This document shows, one piece after another, positions 8,634 to 18,108 of a stretch of 64,000 bases of DNA. Position 1 is the stretch's first letter. Every line of letters begins with the position of its first letter. The DNA comes from Bradyrhizobium cytisi. Its GTDB lineage: Bacteria; Pseudomonadota; Alphaproteobacteria; Rhizobiales; Xanthobacteraceae. A program made the position numbers and the translations under genes. The notes beneath the pieces are model-generated. The model was not told the DNA's origin, did no database searches, and saw only the letters and a program-made list of their open reading frames with translations. The DNA lies in NCBI RefSeq assembly GCF_008123515.1, contig NZ_VSSR01000075.1:22408-86407 (forward strand), given 5' to 3'.

Positions 8634-9737
8634 ATGGGAGCATTGGACGGGATCAGGGTGATTGCGGTCGAGCAGGCTGTGGCCGCACCGTTCTGCTCCT
8701 CGCGCCTGGCGGATGCCGGCGCCGAGGTGATCAAGATCGAGCGGCCCGAAGGCGATTTCGCCCGCGGCTATGACGCGGCGGCCAAGGGCCAGAGCAGCTA
8801 TTTCGTCTGGCTCAACCGCGGCAAGCAATCGGCGGTGGTCGATCTCGCTACCACGGAGGGACGCGCCGAGCTGGAAAAGCTGATCGCGAGCGCCGACGTG
8901 CTGGTGCAGAACCTCAAGCCGGGCTCGATGGACAAGCTCGGCTTCTCCCGCGAGCGGCTGCTGCAGGACTATCCAAAGCTGATCTCCTGCACCATCACCG
9001 GTTACGGCGACGAGGGCCCCTACGCACACCGCAAGGCCTATGATCTCTTGATCCAAGCCGAGAGCGGCCTTGCCTCGATCACCGGCAATCCCGACGGCGC
9101 CTCGCGCGTCGGCATGTCGATCGTCGACGTCGCGACCGGCGCCACCGCGCATGCGGCAATTTTGGAGGCGCTGATCGCGCGCGGGCGGACCGGCAAGGGC
9201 TGTGACATCCGCATCTCCATGTTCGACGTGATGGCGGACTGGTGCACCGTGCCGCTGCTCAACGCCGAGGCCGGCAATCCGCCCAAGCGCATGGGCCTGC
9301 GTCATCCCTCGATCGCGCCCTATGGCGTGTTCACCTCGAAGGACGGCAAGGACATCCTGATCTCGATCCAAAGCGAGCGCGAGTGGAAGACGCTCTGTGC
9401 CGAGGTGCTGGACCAGCCCAACCTGCCAAACGATCCGCGCGTCGCCAACATGGTCGAGCGCGTGCGCAACCGCGATTTCACCGACAGGACGGTCGCGGAT
9501 ATCTTCGGCAAGATGACGCGCGACGAGCTGTTGAAGCGGCTGTCGGATGCCGACATCGCGTTTGCCGAGGTCAACACCATGAGCGACCTCACCAACCATC
9601 CGCATCTGCGCCGCATCGAGGTGGATACGCCGAACGGCCGCGTCAGCTATCCCGCGCCGGCGCCGATCATCGTCGGCGAGACCCGTGCTTACGGAGCCGT
9701 GCCGGCGATCGGCGAAAATCCCCAAGCCAGGACATAA
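8634..9737 (+). CDS. CaiB/BaiF (class III) CoA-transferase
   Basis: A 367-residue protein. The N-terminal region DGIRVIAVEQAVAAPFCSSR and LADAGAEVIKIERPEGD is typical of the family, and catalytic Asp165 is visible in VGMSIVDVATGA. These enzymes move CoA between carboxylic acids through an aspartyl-CoA adduct. It starts 11 bp after the dehydrogenase stop; GAGG overlaps that stop codon and acts as its ribosome site. With the dehydrogenase and the following hydratase it probably activates and degrades a carboxylic or dicarboxylic acid. The actual acid is not deducible. Confidence 0.9.
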   Translation: MGALDGIRVIAVEQAVAAPFCSSRLADAGAEVIKIERPEGDFARGYDAAAKGQSSYFVWLNRGKQSAVVDLATTEGRAELEKLIASADVLVQNLKPGSMDKLGFSRERLLQDYPKLISCTITGYGDEGPYAHRKAYDLLIQAESGLASITGNPDGASRVGMSIVDVATGATAHAAILEALIARGRTGKGCDIRISMFDVMADWCTVPLLNAEAGNPPKRMGLRHPSIAPYGVFTSKDGKDILISIQSEREWKTLCAEVLDQPNLPNDPRVANMVERVRNRDFTDRTVADIFGKMTRDELLKRLSDADIAFAEVNTMSDLTNHPHLRRIEVDTPNGRVSYPAPAPIIVGETRAYGAVPAIGENPQART

Positions 9738-9751
9738 CAGAGCGAGGCGTC

Positions 9752-10597
9752 ATGACCGGGAAGCTCGACATCGATCACTTGCGGCAATGGATCGGCCGCA
9801 GCGAAGAGGCGACCGACATCGTCACCGCGCAACTCGTCAGAGGCCTGCGCGCGACGCTGTTCCAGGAGATCGGCGAACCCAAAGCGGGCGATGCCGCACC
9901 GTTCACGGTGCATTGGTGCCTGGCGCAGCCGGTGTTTCCAATGTCGATGTTGGGGCCCGACGGCCACCCCACCCGCGGCGGCTTCCTGCCGCCGGTACCG
10001 CTGCCGCGCCGGATGTGGGCCGGCGGCGAGATCGAATTTCTGCAGCCCTTGCGCGTCGGCGATGAATCGACCCGGACCTCGCGCATTGCCGACCTGCAGG
10101 TGAAATCAGGCTCGACCGGCACATTGTGCTTCGTCGCGGTGGAGCACAGCATCTCCTCGCCACGCGGCGTTGCCATCCGCGAGCGGCAGGACATCGTCTA
10201 TCGCGAGATGACGGGCATCGCGCCTGCGACCGCAAAGACCCCGCCGCCGAAGGCACAGCACCGCGAAATCCATGTCTCCGATGCCGTGCTGCTGTTTCGC
10301 TATTCCGCGCTGACCTTCAACGGCCACCGCATCCATTACGACCGCGATTACGTCACCAGGGTCGAGGGCTATCCGGGCCTGATCTTCCACGGTCCCTTGC
10401 AGGCCGCGCTCATCATCGAGATGGCGGCGAAGTTGCGCAGCGGCAAGCCGCCGAAGACGTTCACCTATCGCGGTCTGCAGCCGCTGTTCGAGGGCAGCGA
10501 GTTCTCCATCAACGCCAACGAGACCGCTGATGGCATGGAGCTGTGGACGGCGAACGCGGAAGGGCAGCCGACGATGAAGGGGACGGCGGTGTGGTAA
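9752..10597 (+). CDS. MaoC-like hydratase with FAS1-like dehydratase domain (mesaconyl-C4-CoA hydratase type)
   Basis: A 281-residue double hot-dog protein. The N-terminal half holds a FAS1-like dehydratase region (FTVHWCLAQPVFPMSMLGPD, then GGFLPPVPLPRRMWAGGEI). The C-terminal half has the MaoC hydratase motif FRYSALTFNGHRIHYDRDY, where the Asn-Gly-His and following Asp fit the catalytic hydratase residues. The closest family I can name is the mesaconyl/itaconyl-CoA hydratase group. It lies 14 bp after the CoA-transferase with GAGG before ATG 9752, so it is the third gene of the operon. No citramalyl-CoA lyase follows. Confidence 0.82.
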   Translation: MTGKLDIDHLRQWIGRSEEATDIVTAQLVRGLRATLFQEIGEPKAGDAAPFTVHWCLAQPVFPMSMLGPDGHPTRGGFLPPVPLPRRMWAGGEIEFLQPLRVGDESTRTSRIADLQVKSGSTGTLCFVAVEHSISSPRGVAIRERQDIVYREMTGIAPATAKTPPPKAQHREIHVSDAVLLFRYSALTFNGHRIHYDRDYVTRVEGYPGLIFHGPLQAALIIEMAAKLRSGKPPKTFTYRGLQPLFEGSEFSINANETADGMELWTANAEGQPTMKGTAVW

Positions 10598-10616
10598 ACC
10601 ACCGCTGCCTCCTCCT

Positions 10617-10703
10617 CGTCATTGCGAGCGCGCGAAGCAATCCAGAGTCTTTCCGCGGAGATAGTCTGGATTGCTTCGTCGCAAGGGCTTCCTCGCAATG
10701 ACG
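10617..10703. repeat. Intergenic inverted repeat, CGTCATTGCGAG family
   Basis: Left end CGTCATTGCGAGCGCGCGAA and right end CCTCGCAATGACG, with AGCAATCCAGA and TCTGGATTGCTTC inside. It is the same family as the copy at 6196-6283. Confidence 0.85.
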
Positions 10704-10745
10704 GGTGGGGCCGGGAGCGTCGATAAACAACAGGGGACGGAAACT

Positions 10746-12368
<1,623 letters not shown>

Positions 12369-12371
12369 GCG

Positions 12372-13148
12372 CTACGCCGCCAGAAATCCCCCGTCCGCCG
12401 CCAGCACATGGCCAACCACGTAGGACGACGCATCCGACGATAGCCACACCACGGCCTCGGCCACCTCTTCCGGCGTGCCCATGCGCCGCAGCGGCAGGCC
12501 GGCGCCCACGGTTGCGACATCGCCGACGCCGGCGCTGAGCATCATGTCGGTGATGACACGTCCTGGCGCGACGGCGTTGATGCGGATGCCACGCGGGGCA
12601 TTCTCCATCGCCGCCGAGCGCGTCAGCGAGATCGCGGCCGCCTTCGAGGCCGAGTAGAGCGAGAAGCCGGGATTGGGATTGCGCACGCCGCTGACGGAGG
12701 CGTTGACCACGATGCTGCCGCCGCCGGCCGCCAGCATCGCCGGCAGTTGATGGCGCAGGCACAAAAACAGCGCGCGGACATTGGTGTCGAACACGCTGTC
12801 GTAGACGTCCATGCCCTGCTGTTCCAGCGGCGCACGGCGCTCCTGGAAGCCCGCATTGTTGAAGGCGACATCGAGACGGCCGCAGCGTTCATCGGCCGTG
12901 CGGACCAGGCGTTCGACCTCGTCGTCTCGCGTGATATCGGTCTTGATCGGGATGGCCTCCGCACCGAGCTCGCGGCAGGCGGCTGCGGCGGCCTCGATCT
13001 CGACCTCGCGCCGGCCTGCGACAACAACCGCCTTTGCACCCTCGGCCGCCATCCGCAGTGCGGTGGCGCGACCGATGCCGCTGCCGCCGCCCGTGACGAG
13101 GCAGACCTTGCCCCTCATCCGCTCACCGGTTGGCAAAGTTCCGCTCAT
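12372..13148 (-). CDS. SDR-family NAD(P)-dependent oxidoreductase
   Basis: A 258-residue classical short-chain dehydrogenase. Seen: the cofactor motif TGGGSGIGRA, structural NNAG, catalytic Ser in VNASVSG and catalytic YSASK. GGAG lies 6 bases before ATG 13148. It converges on the decarboxylase gene with only 3 bp between the stops, and diverges from a MarR-type regulator over a perfect palindrome. That arrangement makes it the probable target of that regulator. The substrate is unknown. Confidence 0.9.
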   Translation of the reverse strand: MSGTLPTGERMRGKVCLVTGGGSGIGRATALRMAAEGAKAVVVAGRREVEIEAAAAACRELGAEAIPIKTDITRDDEVERLVRTADERCGRLDVAFNNAGFQERRAPLEQQGMDVYDSVFDTNVRALFLCLRHQLPAMLAAGGGSIVVNASVSGVRNPNPGFSLYSASKAAAISLTRSAAMENAPRGIRINAVAPGRVITDMMLSAGVGDVATVGAGLPLRRMGTPEEVAEAVVWLSSDASSYVVGHVLAADGGFLAA

Positions 13149-13184
13149 GGCTCACTCCAAAAACGCTTGCGCGCGCCGTTGCGT

Positions 13185-13213
13185 GCATATAGTTGTATGA
13201 TACAACTATATGC
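13185..13213. promoter_or_regulatory. Perfect 29-bp palindrome, probable MarR operator
   Basis: The left arm GCATATAGTTGTAT (13185-13198) and right arm ATACAACTATATGC (13200-13213) are exact inverted copies around a single G. The palindrome lies between the SDR and MarR start codons, where it could repress both divergent promoters. It is AT-rich in a GC-rich background. Assignment to the MarR protein is by position and symmetry. Confidence 0.85.
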
Positions 13214-13224
13214 CGAGAGTCAAG

Positions 13225-13686
13225 ATGGCTGAACTCGCTCTGATCGACGACATCCGCGCTGCCTCGCGGTTGATGGTGCGCGAGCTCGGCTTCATGGATG
13301 TGACGGTGGCGGCCTCGGACTATCCGCCGTCGGCGGTGCACACGATTTTGGAGATCGGCATCCGCGGCCCGCTGACCTCGGGCGAGCTCGGCGATTTCCT
13401 GCGGCTGGAGAAATCCAGCGTCAGCCGCCTGGTGCGCAAACTGATCGATTGTGGCGAGCTCAGGGAGACGCCGGATGAGCTTGACGCACGCAGCAAGCTG
13501 TTGTCGCTGACCGCGAAGGGCCGGCGCACGCTGGAGGCGCTGCATGCATTCGGCCGGCAGCAGGTGCGCGGCGCGCTGGCGGCGTTGACGGCCGCCGAGC
13601 AGCGTACGGTGCGCGAGGGGATGATGCTCTATGCGCGGGCGTTGCGGGAGAGTCGGGTAGAGGATGAGGCGCAGTCGGTGGCGTAG
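13225..13686 (+). CDS. MarR-family transcriptional regulator
   Basis: A 153-residue protein with the MarR winged HTH; the recognition region is LTSGELGDFLRLEKSSVSRLV, followed by the wing DELDARSKLLSLTAKGRR. I choose ATG 13225, with GAGAG 5-6 bases upstream, because the earlier ATG at 13210 falls inside the palindrome. It probably regulates itself and the divergent SDR gene. No extra domain follows the HTH. The ligand cannot be predicted. Confidence 0.88.
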   Translation: MAELALIDDIRAASRLMVRELGFMDVTVAASDYPPSAVHTILEIGIRGPLTSGELGDFLRLEKSSVSRLVRKLIDCGELRETPDELDARSKLLSLTAKGRRTLEALHAFGRQQVRGALAALTAAEQRTVREGMMLYARALRESRVEDEAQSVA

Positions 13687-13698
13687 CGGCACACTCGG

Positions 13699-13796
13699 TG
13701 TCATCGCCCAGGCGGGCGAATCCAGTACTCCGAGGCGGTCGTGGGGGATGGAGAAGCTGCGCGTACTGGATTCCCCGCCTGCGCGGGGAATGACAG
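13699..13796. repeat. Intergenic inverted repeat, GAATCCAGTACTCC family
   Basis: Contains GGCGGGCGAATCCAGTACTC on the left and GTACTGGATTCCCCGCCTGC with GCGGGGAATGACA on the right, forming a long imperfect inverted repeat between convergent genes. Related copies are at 30271-30452 and 52154-52256. Confidence 0.8.
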
Positions 13797-13815
13797 TGTC
13801 GCTGGGGCTGCCGTC

Positions 13816-15099
13816 TCAATCCACCAGGATCACCCGGATATCATTCACATTCGTCAATGTCGGGCCGGGCATCAGCAGATCGCCCGTCGCCTCGAAGAAC
13901 GTCGTCGCGTCGTTGTTGTCGAGATACGCCTGCGGCTGAAGCGCTAGCGCCTTCATCTTCGCGAATGTCGCGGCGTCGATCAGGGCGCCGGCGGGGTCGG
14001 TGGGATGGCCGGCGCCGCCATCGGCGCCATCGGTGTCGCCGGCGAGTGCGGAGATGTTGGGCGTGTCCTTGAACAGCCCAGCGAGCGCCAGCGCATATTC
14101 CTGGTTCGGGCCGCCGCGACCATGGCCGCGCACGGTGACCGTGAGTTCGCCGCCGGAGAGGATCGCGACGCGCTTGCCTTGCGCGCGGGCCTGCAGCGCG
14201 AGCCTGGCGTGATCGGCCGCGACGTCGCGGGCCTCGCCTTCGAGATCGGCGCCGAGATCGATGGTCTCGTAGCCGGCGTCCTTTGCGAGCTTCACCGCGG
14301 CGTCGAGCGACTGCTTCGGGCGCGCGATCAATTCGAAACGCGCGCGCGCAAAGGCGGCATCGCCCGGCTTGGCGCTTTCGTTGGCGGGATCGTCGAGCGC
14401 ACGGCGCACGGCATCGTCGATGGCGAGCTTGTACTTTGCGACGATCGCGCGCGCATCCGCAAGCGTAGTCGGATCGGGCACGGTCGGGCCCGAGGCGATC
14501 GCGGACGGATCGTCATGCGGCACGTCGGAGATCGCGAGCGTCACGATCTCGGCGGCGTTTTGGCCCGCGCGCGCCAGACGCCCGCCCTTGATCCGCGACA
14601 AATGCTTGCGCACGGTATTCATCTCGCCGATCGGCGCGCCCGAGCGCAGCAGCGCCTTGTTGACCGCCTGCTTCTGCGCAAAGCTGATGCCGTCGACCGG
14701 CGCGATCCAGTTGGCCGAGCCGCCGCCGGTGAGCAGCACCAGCAGCAGATCGTCAGGCCCGGCTTGGCCCGCGAGCGCGAGCGTGTCGGCGGCGCCCTTG
14801 AGGCCAGCCTCATCCGGCACGGGATGGCCGGCCTCGACGACGCGGATGCGGCGCGTCGGCACGCCATAGCCATGGCGCGTGGTGGCGATGCCGACGAGCC
14901 GCTCCGGCGCGAGCGCGAGCGTATCGAGATAATGCCGCTCCGCAGCCGCGGCCATCGCGGCGGCGCCCTTGCCGGCGGCGAGGCAGATCACGCGCCCCTT
15001 CGGCACAGGGCGCAGATGCGGCGCCAGGATCGTGTTGGGATGGGCGGCGGCAACGGCGGCGGCGTAGAGCGCGCGGAGCAGGGGGCGGCGGTCGGTCAT
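13816..15099 (-). CDS. Glycerate 2-kinase (type II, MOFRL domain)
   Basis: About 427 residues. The N-terminal DUF4147 domain is recognised by LAAGKGAAAMA, LLTGGGSANWIAP and MNTVRKHLSRIKGGRL; the C-terminal MOFRL domain by GRGGPNQEYALALA and AGDTDGADG. Family members phosphorylate glycerate to 2-phosphoglycerate in the serine, glyoxylate and tartrate routes. I prefer ATG 15099, with GAAGG about 8 bases upstream, over ATG 15117. It stands alone on the minus strand, downstream of the terminator that closes the binding-protein locus. Confidence 0.88.
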   Translation of the reverse strand: MTDRRPLLRALYAAAVAAAHPNTILAPHLRPVPKGRVICLAAGKGAAAMAAAAERHYLDTLALAPERLVGIATTRHGYGVPTRRIRVVEAGHPVPDEAGLKGAADTLALAGQAGPDDLLLVLLTGGGSANWIAPVDGISFAQKQAVNKALLRSGAPIGEMNTVRKHLSRIKGGRLARAGQNAAEIVTLAISDVPHDDPSAIASGPTVPDPTTLADARAIVAKYKLAIDDAVRRALDDPANESAKPGDAAFARARFELIARPKQSLDAAVKLAKDAGYETIDLGADLEGEARDVAADHARLALQARAQGKRVAILSGGELTVTVRGHGRGGPNQEYALALAGLFKDTPNISALAGDTDGADGGAGHPTDPAGALIDAATFAKMKALALQPQAYLDNNDATTFFEATGDLLMPGPTLTNVNDIRVILVD

Positions 15100-15248
15100 G
15101 ACGATGGCCTTCGGCAAACTCGTGAGCAGACTAAAGCGAGGGCGAGAGGGCCGCCCATGACCTGCCTACCGCATCAGGCGCCAAAGCGTAAGCCGGCTTT
15201 GCCATCATTCGATTGTGCAATCGCGTGATCATAATTGGCGCGCAAACG

Positions 15249-15281
15249 AAAACCTCCTGCGATAGCTTCGCGGGAGGTTTT
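15249..15281 (-). terminator. Rho-independent terminator after binding-protein gene 1
   Basis: AAAACCTCC (15249-15257) pairs with GGAGGTTTT (15273-15281); the stem extends inward through TGCGA / TTCGC with one wobble. On the minus strand it is followed by T-rich sequence. It lies 18 bp after the stop of the gene at 15299-16528. Confidence 0.8.
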
Positions 15282-15298
15282 CTGTCCGCCGTTTCGGG

Positions 15299-16528
15299 CT
15301 AGCCGCCGACGTCGGCGCTGATCACGTCGCCGAACAACTCAAACTTCTCGCCCTTGAACTTCTCAAGCTGAAGCTGGCTGATCGGCGCGAAATCGGTCGG
15401 CGAGGTGTTGATCTTCACGCCGGGCAGCAGCGCCTCGGTGCGGAAGTCCTTCAAGTTCGCCGCCTGCTTCATGATGTTCTCGCGCGTGAGATCGTCACCG
15501 CACTGCTTCAGCACCTGGACCAGTGTCTGCGCCACGGCATAGCCGACGATGGTGCCCTTATCGAGCTTGTCGCCGTCGGGGAAGTATTTTCCCATGAACG
15601 CCAGGAATTCTTTCATGCCGGCATCATTGGCCCATGCGGGATCCGACACGTCCTTCAGATAATCCGCCGAGATGACATCCTGACCGTTCTCGAAGCCGGC
15701 CGGCTTCATCACGCTGCCGACGGAGGCCGAGACGTTGTTGAGGAAGTGCAGCGGCTTCCAGCCGATCTCGGCCACCTTCTTGATCGCTTGCGCGGCAAAT
15801 TTCGGCGTCGTGATATTCATGAAGACATCGGCGCCGGTCGACTTCATCTTGACGATGTGGTTGTCGATGGTCGGCTCGGAGGTCTCATAGCTCTCCTCCA
15901 TGACGATCATCGAGGCGGCCTTGGCGCCAAGGCCGTCCTTCAGGCCCTTGAGATAATCCTTGCCGTAGTCGTCGTTCTGGTAAAGCACGGCGATCTTGGC
16001 GTCCGGCTTGTTCTTCAAAAGCCACTTCGCATAGATCTGTGTCTCGCTCTGGTAGTTGGGCTGCCAGCCCATCGTCCAGGGGAAGTTCTGCGGGTCGTTC
16101 CACTTGGTGGCGCCGGTGGCGACGAACAGCTGCGGCACCTTCTTCGAGTTCATGTATTTGTGGATCGCCGAGTTCGGCGGCGTGCCGAGCGAATTGAAGA
16201 TGAACAGCACCTCGTCGCTCTCGACCAGCTTGCGCGCCTGCTCCACCGTCTTCGGCGGCGAATAGGCGTCGTCATAGCTGATGTAATTGATCTTGCGGCC
16301 GTTGATGCCGCCTTCGTCGTTGATCTTCTTGAAATAGGCGGCTTCGGTCCGCCCGATGATGCCGTAGGCGGAGGCCGGTCCGCTGTAGGGCATGATGTTG
16401 CCGATCTTGATCTCGGTGTCGGTCGCGCCGGTATCGTATTTCTTCTGGGCCGATGCGACGGAGGTCGTGGCCGCGATGAGCGCGAGCGCCAGTGACGCGG
16501 CCGCAAGCTTGCCGGTGACAGCGGGCAT
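15299..16528 (-). CDS. ABC transporter substrate-binding protein, LivK/Peripla_BP_6 type (paralogue 1)
   Basis: A 409-residue periplasmic protein. It has a cleavable signal peptide (MPAVTGKLAAASLALALIAA, then TTSVASA before QKKYD) and a two-lobe type I binding fold beginning IKIGNIMPYSGPASAYG. AGGGAG precedes ATG 16528. It is the most distal of three tandem paralogues downstream of livM. The ligand-pocket region reads FVATGATKWND, unlike the pocket of amino-acid-binding LivK proteins, so a non-amino-acid ligand is plausible. The neighbouring pim operon suggests carboxylates; this is inference. Confidence 0.88.
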   Translation of the reverse strand: MPAVTGKLAAASLALALIAATTSVASAQKKYDTGATDTEIKIGNIMPYSGPASAYGIIGRTEAAYFKKINDEGGINGRKINYISYDDAYSPPKTVEQARKLVESDEVLFIFNSLGTPPNSAIHKYMNSKKVPQLFVATGATKWNDPQNFPWTMGWQPNYQSETQIYAKWLLKNKPDAKIAVLYQNDDYGKDYLKGLKDGLGAKAASMIVMEESYETSEPTIDNHIVKMKSTGADVFMNITTPKFAAQAIKKVAEIGWKPLHFLNNVSASVGSVMKPAGFENGQDVISADYLKDVSDPAWANDAGMKEFLAFMGKYFPDGDKLDKGTIVGYAVAQTLVQVLKQCGDDLTRENIMKQAANLKDFRTEALLPGVKINTSPTDFAPISQLQLEKFKGEKFELFGDVISADVGG

Positions 16529-16635
16529 TCAAATCTCCCTATTTTCTTGGTGTGTGTGCGCTCCTTTTCTTGTCTTGACTGTTTTTGGCGACGCGACCGC
16601 AATTCAATACGATTTACCTGATGCCTTCAACAGAA

Positions 16636-16662
16636 AGCCCCCGCGACAACGTCGCAGGGGCT
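16636..16662 (-). terminator. Rho-independent terminator after binding-protein gene 2
   Basis: AGCCCCCGCGAC (16636-16647) pairs with GTCGCAGGGGCT (16651-16662) with one C-A mismatch. On the minus strand the hairpin is followed by TTCTGTT. It lies about 100 bp after the stop of the gene at 16763-17989. Confidence 0.7.
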
Positions 16663-16762
16663 GCGTCTTTAGTAGTCAGGAAGGACGGCGCCGTCCTGTG
16701 CAACTGCGAGAAGGCGAGACCGCCTTGAGTTGCCTGAATGGCATCAAGCTATTCTGAGTTGC

Positions 16763-17989
16763 TCAGTGACCGGGGTCACTCGAGATGATATCGCCGAACA
16801 ATTCCCAGGTCTTGCCCTTGAATCGCATCATCTGGAGCTGCTCGATCGGCGCGAAATTGTCGGGCGCGGTGTTGATCTTGATGCCGGGCAGCAGCGTGTC
16901 CGGCTCGAAATCCTTCAAGGACGCCGCCTGCTTCATGATGTTGTCGCGGGTGAGATTGTCGCCGCACATCTGCAGCACCTTCACCATGGTCTGGGCGGCG
17001 GCATAGCCGAACACCACGCCGGCATCGAGCTTGTTGGCCTTCGGATCAAACTGCGCGAGGAAGTTGTAGAACCTCTTCATGCCGTCATCGGCGTTCCATT
17101 GCGGGTCGGAGCCGTCCTTGATGTAGCTCGCCGACAGGATGCCTTGCGAGATCTCGAAGCCCGCCGGCTCGATCACGCCGCCGACGGAGGCCGAGACGTT
17201 GGAGATGATGTGCATCGGGTGCCAGTTGATCTCGGCCGCCTTCTTGATCGCTTGCGCCGCGAATTTCGGCGTAGTGATGCTGATGAAGATGTCGGCGCCG
17301 GCGGCCTTCAGCTTCACGACGTGCTCGTCGATCGCAGGCTCCGAGGTGTCGTAGGGCTCCTCCATCACGATCATCGAAGCCTTGGCGCCGAGCCCGTCCT
17401 TCAGCCCCTTCAGATAATCCTTGCCGAAATCGTCGTTCTGGTAGAGCACGCCGATCTTGCCGTCCGGCTTCTCCTTCAGGATGTACTTGGCGTAGATCTT
17501 GGCCTCGCTGGCATAGCTCGGCTGCCAGCCCATGGTCCACGGATAGTGCTCGGGATCGTTCCATTTCGAGGCGCCGCTCGCGACGAACAATTGCGGCACC
17601 TTCTTCTCGTTCATGTATTTCCGGATGGCGCCGTTGGTGGAGGTGCCGAGCGAGCCGAAGATCAGCAGCACGTTGTCGCTCTCGACCAGCTTGCGCGCCT
17701 GTTCCACCGTCTTCGGCGGCGAATAAGCATCGTCATACGAGATGAACTTGATCATGCGGCCGTTGACGCCGCCCTCGGCATTGAGTTTGTTGAAATAGGC
17801 TTCCTCGGCCTTGCCGATCACGGCGTAGGCCGAGGCCGGGCCGCTATAGGGCATGATGTTGCCGATCCTGATTTCGGTATCGGAGGCGCCGCTGTCGTAG
17901 GACTTCTGTGCCAGCGCGGGATTGCTCATCGCAGTGCACAACGCGAATGCGGCCGAAAGCGCCGCAACCTGAAATCGAACGACAGCCAT
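16763..17989 (-). CDS. ABC transporter substrate-binding protein, LivK/Peripla_BP_6 type (paralogue 2)
   Basis: A 408-residue periplasmic protein. The signal peptide MAVVRFQVAALSAAFALCTA is followed by MSNPALAQ and the mature start KSYDSGASDTEIRIGNIMPY. The start is ATG 17989, with TAGGAGAGCA immediately before it; the longer reading frame to 18085 crosses a terminator hairpin and is not credible. It is colinear with paralogues 1 and 3, including the LFVASGASKWND pocket segment. It lies 65 bp after the terminator of paralogue 3. Confidence 0.88.
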   Translation of the reverse strand: MAVVRFQVAALSAAFALCTAMSNPALAQKSYDSGASDTEIRIGNIMPYSGPASAYAVIGKAEEAYFNKLNAEGGVNGRMIKFISYDDAYSPPKTVEQARKLVESDNVLLIFGSLGTSTNGAIRKYMNEKKVPQLFVASGASKWNDPEHYPWTMGWQPSYASEAKIYAKYILKEKPDGKIGVLYQNDDFGKDYLKGLKDGLGAKASMIVMEEPYDTSEPAIDEHVVKLKAAGADIFISITTPKFAAQAIKKAAEINWHPMHIISNVSASVGGVIEPAGFEISQGILSASYIKDGSDPQWNADDGMKRFYNFLAQFDPKANKLDAGVVFGYAAAQTMVKVLQMCGDNLTRDNIMKQAASLKDFEPDTLLPGIKINTAPDNFAPIEQLQMMRFKGKTWELFGDIISSDPGH

Positions 17990-18054
17990 TGCTCTCCTAC
18001 CCCAACTGGATCGGCGTCGCATTGAACAAGATTGATGCACGACGTCAACAAAAA

Positions 18055-18078
18055 GCCCCCGCGGGAGAGCGCGGGGGC
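18055..18078 (-). terminator. Rho-independent terminator after binding-protein gene 3
   Basis: GCCCCCGCG (18055-18063) pairs exactly with CGCGGGGGC (18070-18078) around a 6-base loop. Five T residues and GTT follow on the minus strand. It is the strongest of the three terminators in this locus and lies 30 bp after the stop of the gene at 18109-19338. Confidence 0.9.
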
Positions 18079-18108
18079 CTTTCAACCTTGGACTACAGCG
18101 TCAGCGTG

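Noticed and set aside
17990..18085. Upstream extension of binding-protein gene 2
   Set aside because: It would run through the strong terminator hairpin at 18055-18078; ATG 17989 has an excellent ribosome site and a normal signal peptide.
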